The notes below the pieces were generated by a model that saw nothing but the letters and a program-made list of their open reading frames with translations, was not told where the DNA came from and searched no databases. Positions 1 through 5,055 of a stretch of DNA of 5,055 nt are shown piece after piece. Position numbers and translations under genes: made by a program. Source of the DNA: Anaerolineae bacterium (GTDB lineage Bacteria; Chloroflexota; Anaerolineae; Aggregatilineales; Aggregatilineaceae); contig JAFGJA010000056.1 in NCBI GenBank assembly GCA_016929355.1, positions 1 through 5,055 of the forward strand, in the 5' to 3' direction. Each line of letters starts with the position of its first letter. Position 1 is the first letter of the stretch.

Positions 1-2
1 AA

Positions 3-2795
3 CCGACGATTATATTATTTCCTTTTGCCGCGTGGTTGTTTCTCGGCGTAGGAATTCCCTGGGCGCTGGCGCTGCTACCGCGCGAAGACTGGCGCGCGCG
101 TGTAACCGTGATCGCGGTGGGGATGGCGCTCGGACCGTTAGCGGTTACAGCGTGGATGTTCGTGATCGGCACATGGGGCCGGATCACGCTCGGTGGGACG
201 CTCGCCGGGAGCGCGGCGCTGGCACTGCTCGGCAATGCGCTGACCGCATGGCGCTTCACGCAGAGTCGTAAATTTGCCACTCCCCATATCACCGCGTCAG
301 AAACCAATCTCCCTGCACCTCACCCCCTACCTGACTCCCCCTCTCCGTATTTGGAGAGGGGGATGGGGGGTGAGGTACAACACGAATCGGAAGCAGCCGC
401 CGATCAAAGTTCCTCTCCACCCAATCAGCCCCCACCTGGCCTCCCCCATGCATGGGGGAGGAAGCAAAGGAGGGGGTCAGCGAGGGGTCTGCTCATCACC
501 GGGATCGCACTCGTTTTCATCGTCACCACGCTCATCACGGCCTGGTGGCCGTTCATCGCGTATGATACGCAATGGGTCTATGGCTACAACGCGCGCCTTT
601 TCCTGCTCGAAGAACGCATCCCCGATGACATAGGCTACTATCCGCAGTTGATCCCGCTCAGCTATACGTATATGCAGCAAGCATGGCATACGCTCCACGA
701 TCCCGGCGACGGATCGCTGTTCAACGACCACGCCGCGCGCGTGGTTGTGCCCTGGTTCAACCTGGCAATGATCCTCATGGCCTATGTTCTGGGACACAGA
801 ATCTTCAAATCACGCCGCGTAGGACTTTTAACCGCCGCGATCTGGACCCTTTACCCGCATGTGGCCGCGTGGAGTGGCGCAGGTGATCTCGAAATTACAC
901 TGACGCTCTACATGACCGGCGCGGCAGTCTTTTTCATCGAGGCGTGGCGCACAGAAAAAACCGTTTACGCGATCCTGAGCGGGATTCTGTTCTCCGGCGC
1001 GCTGTGGACCAAGCCCACTGGCGGCGCATTCGCGTTAGGAGTAGGGCTGGCGGTGGCTGGCTGGCTGGTGATCGTGCGCGGTGATCGCGCGGCGATATGG
1101 ACCAAATTCCGTATCGCATTGATCACGGGAATTGCTAGCGCGCCCCTCGGCGGGATGTGGTATATCCGTAATGTGGCGCTAGGACACGAGGCGGTCATCT
1201 TCCCCGCAAGCTATTGGCACGGTTTCGCGCAGCGTTCCGGGCAGGAATTCGGCTGGCCGTTGCTGATCGCGCTGCTGGCGGCGGGGGGATTAGTGATGAT
1301 TCACCACAGAGACACAGAGAACACAAAGAAAAAGAAGGGGAAAAACAAAAATTCAAGTGAAATCGCTACTCCCCCTCTCCAGGCTTGGAGAGAGGGCCGG
1401 GGGGTGAGGTTTAACGAAAGCATCCTCCTCGCCATATTCCTCCTCCTGCTCGGCATAATGCCCACCGCATTGAATCCCGACGCGATCATCAAGGGTGATA
1501 ACCTGTGGCGCTGGCTGCGCGGCGATCTGATCACGGCGCGGCGGCTGAATCTGCTGGAAATCAGCGCGATTACCGCCGGATTCGGGCTTCTGCTGTGGCA
1601 GGGACGCGAAATATGGCGGCGGTGGGCGCGCGCGCGCCGCGAAACGATCCTCCTGATCTGGGCGCTGCTGCTGCCCTACGCGGTGGTGTGGTTCTTCAAT
1701 TTTTCGTATCACTACCGCCTCAGTTTTGGCATTGTGCCCTTAGCGATGGTGCAGGTGGCGGCATTGATCGATGGCTGGCTGTGGGATTGGCTGGCAGCGC
1801 AGCGCATTGGACGCATGATCGGCAGTGGGGTGATCGTTGGCGCGACAGCCTTAGCGATCAGTGTCGCCGGACAGCACACCTTCGAGGCGTGGCGCGATGG
1901 TGTCGCCGATGATGTCGCCAAATATGATCGCGGCAACCCCGGCTTGATGGTCGTCGTACACAAATTAGAAGACTATGCCGATCAACATGGCGCACCCGTG
2001 ATCGCCATTCCCGGCGAGGATCGGCTGCCGTTTTTCTTCCCGACCTGGGACATTCGCAACAGCCGCGAAACCGAGGATTTGCCCACATCCACCGAGGATT
2101 TATCCGGTGTGGACCTGTACATCGAAAATTCGTCGGGCGTGTTTCTGATGCAGCGCGCGGGCATCTGGCCGAATCCCCTCAGTGCGGAAATGGAAGTCGC
2201 CAAGCGCTATTACGATCTCGATGTGCATGGCTGGGATGGCGAACCCTGGCCGACGGTGCTGGAACCGATCCCGATTGGACCACACGGCACGATCACGCAG
2301 GATGATGGCGAGTTTTATTACGCGATTTTCACGATCCTCCCGGCAGCACGCGAAAAGCCAATGCAGCCCGGCGCATTGCGCGAAGATACCGTGCTGATTG
2401 GCGATTTTGCGCAGTTCGTGGGGCACGATATGGGAAATCTGCGGTGGGTGCATGGGCAGCGCATCGCCCTATCGCTGTACTGGCGGCCCACTGGTCAGGC
2501 TCCGGCGGCGCGCGATTACAGTCTATATATTCACCTGCTAGACGAAAATGACGAGATCATCGCGCAGTGGGACGATGTACCGTTGCAGGGCTTCTACTCG
2601 ACGCGCTTCTGGCGACCCGGCGAATCGCTGCTGGATTACCGGCTGCTGCAAATGCCGGAGAAGGTCACGCGCGGCCCGGCCAAATTGAAAATTGGCTTCT
2701 ATAATTCGGCCACTGGTGAGCGTCTACCGGTGACGGTCAATGGTGAGATTATTGGGGATGGGATTGTGATCGAGGATCGGATCGTGGCGCGGTAG
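3..2795 (+). CDS. GT-C membrane glycosyltransferase (GT39/PMT/ArnT-like), 5'-partial
   Basis: This is a polytopic membrane protein likely to transfer sugar from a lipid-phosphate donor on the outer face of the membrane; acceptor unknown. The frame is open to the left edge, and codons 1-11 (from position 3) already read as a hydrophobic helix, so the TTG at 36 is probably internal and the true start lies outside. 930 codons are visible. About three helices (codons ~3-84) precede a hydrophilic loop (85-161), then a helix leads to AYD with D188, placed where GT-C enzymes carry their catalytic acidic residue in the first outer loop. Many helices follow, with WTKP at 336-338 and YHYR at 569-572 resembling GT39 motifs. 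A soluble region follows from ~codon 620. Codons ~796-925 form a beta-rich domain (LIGDF, HLLDE at 844-848, FWRPGE, GFYNSATGERL), which I recall as common at the C-terminus of Chloroflexota glycosyltransferases. Loops 85-161 and 434-471 contain translated repeats. Family assignment is good; substrate unknown. Confidence 0.82.
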   Translation, partial: PTIILFPFAAWLFLGVGIPWALALLPREDWRARVTVIAVGMALGPLAVTAWMFVIGTWGRITLGGTLAGSAALALLGNALTAWRFTQSRKFATPHITASETNLPAPHPLPDSPSPYLERGMGGEVQHESEAAADQSSSPPNQPPPGLPHAWGRKQRRGSARGLLITGIALVFIVTTLITAWWPFIAYDTQWVYGYNARLFLLEERIPDDIGYYPQLIPLSYTYMQQAWHTLHDPGDGSLFNDHAARVVVPWFNLAMILMAYVLGHRIFKSRRVGLLTAAIWTLYPHVAAWSGAGDLEITLTLYMTGAAVFFIEAWRTEKTVYAILSGILFSGALWTKPTGGAFALGVGLAVAGWLVIVRGDRAAIWTKFRIALITGIASAPLGGMWYIRNVALGHEAVIFPASYWHGFAQRSGQEFGWPLLIALLAAGGLVMIHHRDTENTKKKKGKNKNSSEIATPPLQAWREGRGVRFNESILLAIFLLLLGIMPTALNPDAIIKGDNLWRWLRGDLITARRLNLLEISAITAGFGLLLWQGREIWRRWARARRETILLIWALLLPYAVVWFFNFSYHYRLSFGIVPLAMVQVAALIDGWLWDWLAAQRIGRMIGSGVIVGATALAISVAGQHTFEAWRDGVADDVAKYDRGNPGLMVVVHKLEDYADQHGAPVIAIPGEDRLPFFFPTWDIRNSRETEDLPTSTEDLSGVDLYIENSSGVFLMQRAGIWPNPLSAEMEVAKRYYDLDVHGWDGEPWPTVLEPIPIGPHGTITQDDGEFYYAIFTILPAAREKPMQPGALREDTVLIGDFAQFVGHDMGNLRWVHGQRIALSLYWRPTGQAPAARDYSLYIHLLDENDEIIAQWDDVPLQGFYSTRFWRPGESLLDYRLLQMPEKVTRGPAKLKIGFYNSATGERLPVTVNGEIIGDGIVIEDRIVAR
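317..376. repeat. 60-bp bipartite palindromic repeat (copy 1), inside the glycosyltransferase gene
   Basis: Outer arms acctcaccccc (317-327) and gggggtgaggt (366-376) are perfect 11-bp inverted repeats. An inner perfect 11-bp stem pairs 336-346 with 353-363 around a 6-nt loop. The element is read through in the glycosyltransferase frame without a stop, giving a Pro/Ser/Gly-rich stretch in a predicted cytoplasmic loop. Positions 334-376 match 1368-1410 at 36 of 43 bases without gaps. This looks like a dispersed REP- or MITE-like element of a type I associate with Chloroflexota genomes; the family name is not established here. Confidence 0.85.
427..480. repeat. C/G-rich palindromic repeat centred on a perfect 22-bp palindrome, inside the glycosyltransferase gene
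   Basis: Positions 440-461 are a perfect 22-bp palindrome (cctcccccatg followed by catgggggagg). Flanks are C-rich on the left (428-433) and G-rich on the right (469-476, followed by tcag), giving a weaker outer pairing; the outer limits are approximate. It lies 50 bp after copy 1 in the same hydrophilic loop and is also translated without a stop. The composition and C-left/G-right layout resemble copies 1 and 3, but the core sequence differs, so it is probably a relative or another family. Confidence 0.7.
1301..1366 (+). repeat. Purine-rich dispersed-type repeat (CACCACAGAGACACAGAGA...), translated as HHRDTENTKKKK
   Basis: The stretch starting caccacagagacacagaga (1302-1320) is purine- and A-rich, unlike the GC-rich gene around it. 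It encodes a very hydrophilic tract (H434, H435, RDTENT, four Lys) between two hydrophobic helices (ending near codon 433 and restarting near 472). I recall near-identical CACAGAGACACAGAGAACAC sequences as dispersed repeats, often translated as HHRDTE-like peptides, in several bacterial phyla. The right boundary is uncertain; it abuts palindromic copy 3 at 1368. Confidence 0.6.
1368..1410. repeat. Palindromic repeat (copy 3), left-truncated, inside the glycosyltransferase gene
   Basis: This aligns without gaps to 334-376 (36/43 identical). The inner stem pairs 1371-1380 with 1387-1396 with one mismatch around a 6-nt loop. The right outer arm (ggggggtgaggt, 1399-1410) is intact, but the matching left outer arm acctcaccccc is absent; the purine-rich repeat occupies its place. 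It is read in a different frame from copy 1, giving TPPLQAWREGRGVR, again without a stop. Confidence 0.8.
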
Positions 2796-2859
2796 GGGTG
2801 AACCAACCCGAACCTCTGGTTCGCGTTCGCCCTGGGCCGACACGCTGGCCGGCCCCTAC
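2792..2859. repeat. 68-bp palindromic element in the convergent gap; possible bidirectional terminator
   Basis: Ends are the 7-bp inverted repeat gtagggg (2792-2798) and cccctac (2853-2859). Inside are two hairpins: cgaacc/ggttcg (2809-2814 with 2818-2823, loop of 3) and gggccg/cggccc (2834-2839 with 2850-2855). The left end contains the glycosyltransferase stop codon TAG (2793-2795), and the right end is 13 bp from the stop of the opposing biotin carrier gene. It looks like another short mobile or REP-like repeat. No T-tract follows the stems, so a terminator role is inferred only from position and foldback. Confidence 0.65.
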
Positions 2860-2872
2860 ATCACACCCCCGC

Positions 2873-3370
2873 CTACGCAATCGTGACGAGGACTTTGTTT
2901 TGCTCGACGCTTTCGCCTTCCTTCACACTGACGCGATGCACAACCCCATCACGCGGCGCTTTGAGTTCGTTTTCCATCTTCATCGATTCGAGGATGATGA
3001 TCGTTTCCCCCTTCTGTACCGCTTGACCTTCCGCCACCGGCACGCGCACGATCAAACCGGGCATGGGCGCGCGGATACTGATCTCACCGCCCGCATCGCC
3101 AAACGCCATAAATGCGCTTGCCAAACGACGGCTGCGCTCGTCGGTGACTTCGACTTCATACATATCGCCACCCAACAGCACATGATAAATGTCGTCGCGT
3201 TCCTCGACTACGCCCTCAAAACTCAAATGATCGAGCAAAATCGAGTACAGTTCGCCTTCGCGTAGTTCGCGGAAATCAATGGCGCGTGCCTCGTTATTAA
3301 CCAAGACACGACCATCTTCATTGATTTCGATCTCAAATGTTTCGCCGTTGATAATTGTTTGATACTTCAT
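2873..3370 (-). CDS. Stand-alone biotin carboxyl carrier protein (biotin/lipoyl attachment domain)
   Basis: This 165-residue protein carries biotin between a biotin carboxylase and a carboxyltransferase, most likely in an acyl-CoA (acetyl/propionyl) carboxylase. Residues ~99-165 are the biotinyl domain: APMPG at 101-105 and ESMKMEN with the predicted biotinylated lysine K131, 34 residues before the C-terminus as is usual. Residues 1-~90 are beta-rich and resemble the region preceding the biotinyl domain in propionyl-CoA carboxylase alpha chains. I chose ATG at 3370 because a TATAAT box lies at 3419-3414 upstream of it, whereas the in-frame GTG at 3424 would lie upstream of that box and add 18 unrelated residues. 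No strong Shine-Dalgarno is seen before 3370. No carboxylase or transferase subunit is beside it; the gene appears monocistronic here. Oxaloacetate decarboxylase or pyruvate carboxylase partnership cannot be excluded. Confidence 0.9.
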   Translation of the reverse strand: MKYQTIINGETFEIEINEDGRVLVNNEARAIDFRELREGELYSILLDHLSFEGVVEERDDIYHVLLGGDMYEVEVTDERSRRLASAFMAFGDAGGEISIRAPMPGLIVRVPVAEGQAVQKGETIIILESMKMENELKAPRDGVVHRVSVKEGESVEQNKVLVTIA

Positions 3371-3413
3371 GCGGGTCGCTTTCTGCCTGCTCAGAATAGG
3401 TAGAGTCCGCTTA

Positions 3414-3419
3414 ATTATA
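3414..3419 (-). promoter_or_regulatory. Predicted -10 box (TATAAT) of the biotin carrier gene
   Basis: On the minus strand the sequence reads ggtttgtgtgTATAAT, a consensus -10. Transcription would begin near 3407, leaving about 37 nt of leader before ATG 3370. The -35 position (around 3437-3442, GTAACC) is a poor match to TTGACA, so an activator or a different upstream element may be used. Confidence 0.55.
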
Positions 3420-3467
3420 CACACAAACCCGGCAATGGTTACGGTTTACGCCTGGTTTGTGGGTATA
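3416..3467. promoter_or_regulatory. Inverted repeat spanning the divergent promoters
   Basis: Arms 3416-3429 (tatacacacaaacc) and 3454-3467 (ggtttgtgggtata) match as inverted repeats at 13 of 14 positions, including a perfect 8-bp core (cacaaacc/ggtttgtg), separated by 24 bp. Each core ends exactly 2 bp before a -10-like hexamer, TATAAT leftward and TATACT rightward. The two promoters therefore share the same 16-bp layout (14/16 identical). It could be a regulator site or simply a conserved promoter motif used twice. Confidence 0.55.
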
Positions 3468-3469
3468 CT
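3464..3469 (+). promoter_or_regulatory. Predicted -10 box (TATACT) of the acidic protein gene
   Basis: The sequence ggtttgtgggTATACT mirrors the leftward promoter. Transcription would start near 3476, about 27 nt before ATG 3503. No good TTGACA-like hexamer is at the expected distance (around 3440-3446). Confidence 0.5.
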
Positions 3470-3502
3470 AGGACATTATTTGCGCATCAGAGAGGGGCAC
3501 TT

Positions 3503-3877
3503 ATGTCATCCACACCCATTCTACGCTACGTGGGCTATCATTTTGATGATCTCGATGGATTTCGCTTTCCGCCACTGCGAGCCATCATCGAAGAACACCC
3601 CACGCGGCAGGTGTTCCAATTTCTTTTCGGCTACCTCATGGTCGATGAGGAAGGGACTCTTTATTTCGAGCCGGTGAATGATTTTCCCGTACCATACAAT
3701 TCCGGCATCAACACGTTTATTGATTACTGCCATGTGCGCGCCGATCTGGGCGGCCCCGATCCGGTAGATGCCGCCTATCAACGCCAGGAAAAACTCACCA
3801 GTAGCGAAGAAGCAAATCCACGCTGGGAACGCGCCGACGATGACACGATCTATTTTGGCGCAGAAGATGCTAAGTGA
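3503..3877 (+). CDS. Small acidic hypothetical protein
   Basis: I do not recognise this 124-residue protein. It starts at ATG 3503 behind a purine-rich ribosome site (agagagggg, 3489-3497, 5 nt spacing) and a plausible promoter, and ends at TGA 3875-3877. It is strongly acidic: I count 13 Asp and 10 Glu against 7 Arg and 2 Lys. No signal peptide or membrane helix is seen. The first ~75 residues are mixed hydrophobic/aromatic and look folded (RYVGYHFDD, FQFLFGYLMVDEEG, LYFEPVNDFPVPYNSG), with a beta-hairpin-like centre. The tail (~85-124) is polar and probably disordered. A single Cys sits at residue 76 in DYCHVRAD; no metal or catalytic motif is evident. It is divergent from the biotin carrier gene with a shared promoter region and convergent with the AlkC gene 66 bp away. 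A real gene is likely from its signals; function unknown. Confidence 0.75.
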   Translation: MSSTPILRYVGYHFDDLDGFRFPPLRAIIEEHPTRQVFQFLFGYLMVDEEGTLYFEPVNDFPVPYNSGINTFIDYCHVRADLGGPDPVDAAYQRQEKLTSSEEANPRWERADDDTIYFGAEDAK

Positions 3878-3943
3878 TCACGCCCAACCGTAATAGGCCA
3901 GCCATACAATCAAGGACGTATAGGTTGGATTCACATACGCCCC

Positions 3944-5038
3944 CTACTCCGTTACCTCGAACTCTTGCCGCGCGCATTCCTGACCGTTGATCTGAATGGC
4001 GATGGCGTGCGTACCGGGATAATACTTGCGCGTCGTGATCGGGCGAAAACTCTGCTGGCCGGAGAGTGTCACGGTTTCGCCCGGCGCAAGGGTGCGTTTG
4101 GTTAACTTGAATACTTTCTCGCTCATCTTGCCACGCGCGCGAACCAGATGCAGCACGTAATCAATCACCAAATCCTGAGCCGCCTGCCCTACCGATTCGA
4201 CCTCAAACGAAAATTGCACGGTTTCGCCTAACGCGATCTGCAACGGCTGTAACATAAGATTGCGCACAGTGATTGCCGGTGCATCATAACCAAGCAAGGC
4301 TAATGCGCCCGGATCACCCTGTTTGATCAAGGTGCGCAGCGCGTGCCGGATCAGCCATTCCATTTCCGGCGTTTCAATGGCGGACCACGCGCGCAGCACG
4401 TCGATCACAACCTGCGGGTTATCTTTGGCGATGTCATTGAGATTGTTCGCCACGCTGCGCCGCACCGTTTCCGAAGGGTCTTGCTTCAATTTCTCCAACA
4501 CAGGCAAAATCGGCGCGGGATCGGCTTTGAAAACCGGCAGCGCAATGCCCCAGGGCAAACGCGGGCGACTCCCCTCGGAAGCGAGGCGGCGCACATGCTC
4601 ACTCGGATGATCGGCCCAGGCGAGCATCTGCGCCATCATGCGCGGCGGGTCTTGCATAATGAACGGGCGCACAGCAAATTCGGCGCTCATCATTTGGGTG
4701 AAGACTTCCAACGCAGGCAAGGAAGCGTCCCAATCATCCAGGCCATACAGCGCGACATATTCGGAGAAAATGAGCTTCTCGAAGCCGTACCCGGCCAGCG
4801 CGGGCGCGACCTCACGGATGATCGCTAAGGCGGCGCGATAATCGGCGGGCAAATAATCGTGCAACATGGTCGTCGTGCGCCGCATCTGCGTCATGAGCGG
4901 GTGTGCGTTCCAATCATCCGTATAGATTGCCGCGAGGAAAGATTCAGCAACAAAGGCGGGATAATGGGTGGTGAAAGTCGTTGCCAAATCGGTATAAAAC
5001 GCTTCGGTAAAAAATTGGTCTTTGAGCGCAGTAGACAT
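3944..5038 (-). CDS. alkC: AlkC-type DNA alkylation repair glycosylase with C-terminal Ig-like domain
   Basis: This 364-residue protein is predicted to excise alkylated bases such as 3-methyladenine in cytosolic base excision repair. Residues ~1-255 form the alpha-helical HEAT-like repeat domain of the AlkC/AlkD superfamily. The AlkC signature is very clear: HVRRLASEGSRPRLPW at 148-163, then DPSETVRRSVANNLNDIAKD at 187-206. Residues ~255-364 are beta-rich (APAITVRN, LGETVQFSFEVES, LAPGETVTLSG, KYYPGTHAIAIQING), consistent with the Ig-like domain found in the AlkC-alpha subclass and absent from AlkC-beta. Length is near complete for that subclass. The ATG at 5038 is supported by a strong Shine-Dalgarno (GGGGAGGT, 5050-5043) 4 nt upstream. 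Its promoter lies beyond the right edge, so regulation cannot be read. No other repair gene is in view. Family assignment is firm; exact lesion range is inferred from the family. Confidence 0.92.
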   Translation of the reverse strand: MSTALKDQFFTEAFYTDLATTFTTHYPAFVAESFLAAIYTDDWNAHPLMTQMRRTTTMLHDYLPADYRAALAIIREVAPALAGYGFEKLIFSEYVALYGLDDWDASLPALEVFTQMMSAEFAVRPFIMQDPPRMMAQMLAWADHPSEHVRRLASEGSRPRLPWGIALPVFKADPAPILPVLEKLKQDPSETVRRSVANNLNDIAKDNPQVVIDVLRAWSAIETPEMEWLIRHALRTLIKQGDPGALALLGYDAPAITVRNLMLQPLQIALGETVQFSFEVESVGQAAQDLVIDYVLHLVRARGKMSEKVFKLTKRTLAPGETVTLSGQQSFRPITTRKYYPGTHAIAIQINGQECARQEFEVTE

Positions 5039-5042
5039 GCAT

Positions 5043-5050
5043 ACCTCCCC
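5043..5050 (-). promoter_or_regulatory. Strong ribosome binding site of the AlkC-type gene
   Basis: GGGGAGGT on the minus strand sits 4 nt before ATG 5038. It is the best Shine-Dalgarno in the window and fixes the start codon. Confidence 0.75.
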
Positions 5051-5055
5051 TGAAA

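Noticed and set aside
36..38. TTG as the start codon of the glycosyltransferase
   Set aside because: The frame is open to the window edge and codons 1-11 already encode part of a hydrophobic helix; no ribosome site precedes it. The gene is better treated as 5'-partial.
317..480. CRISPR-like array in the glycosyltransferase loop
   Set aside because: The units are palindromes of different sequence with no regular repeat-spacer spacing, and the region is coding.
1624..1640. GC-dinucleotide run (gcgcgcgcgcgcc) as a regulatory palindrome
   Set aside because: It simply encodes an Arg/Ala-rich cytoplasmic segment (RWARARRE) after a helix; low-complexity coding explains it.
2798..3265. Plus-strand open frame opposite the biotin carrier gene
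   Set aside because: It is antisense to a clearly recognisable biotin carrier gene, has no family features and begins inside the palindromic element.
3371..3424. N-terminal extension of the biotin carrier from GTG 3424
   Set aside because: The extension would start upstream of a consensus TATAAT box and encodes residues unlike carrier proteins; ATG 3370 begins a coherent domain.
3878..3943. Terminator between the convergent acidic protein and AlkC genes
   Set aside because: Only weak foldbacks are present (ccaacc 3884-3889 with ggttgg 3923-3928 across a 33-nt loop; cgtat 3917-3921 with atacg 3935-3939) and there is no T-tract, so no terminator is called.
4343..4828. Plus-strand open frame opposite the AlkC gene
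   Set aside because: It is His/Arg-rich antisense translation of a well-matched AlkC coding sequence, with no start signals of note.

Overview
The window is a GC-rich chromosomal segment with four protein-coding genes and several small repetitive palindromic elements. The gene content and the C/G-rich palindromes (ends such as CCCCCTCTCC / GGAGAGGGGG and GGGGTGAGGT) suggest Chloroflexota, perhaps an Anaerolineae-like lineage. This placement is recalled from family knowledge and is moderately confident. No phage, plasmid, CRISPR, tRNA or rRNA signal was seen.

Layout: (1) positions 3-2795 (+) hold the 3' part of a large GT-C type membrane glycosyltransferase (GT39/PMT/ArnT-like), open at the left window edge, with a C-terminal soluble beta-rich domain. 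Two of its inter-helix loops carry repeat DNA translated in frame. (2) A compact palindromic element at 2792-2859 fills the convergent gap and contains the glycosyltransferase stop codon. (3) 2873-3370 (-) encodes a stand-alone biotin carboxyl carrier protein with the ESMKMEN biotinylation motif. (4) 3371-3502 is a divergent promoter region with a nearly perfect 14-bp inverted repeat (13/14) that overlaps both -10 boxes. (5) 3503-3877 (+) encodes a small, very acidic protein of unknown function. (6) 3944-5038 (-) encodes an AlkC-type DNA alkylation repair glycosylase with HEAT-like repeats and a C-terminal Ig-like domain, preceded by a strong Shine-Dalgarno sequence.

The genes do not form one operon; orientations run +, -, +, -. 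The only regulatory link visible is between the biotin carrier gene and the acidic protein gene, which share the symmetric divergent promoter region. The glycosyltransferase probably acts at the membrane in glycan or lipid-linked sugar transfer, the biotin protein in acyl-CoA (or related) carboxylation, and the AlkC protein in base excision repair. I see no convincing new multi-gene system. The most unusual material is the repeat load inside the glycosyltransferase and the mirrored promoter pair.
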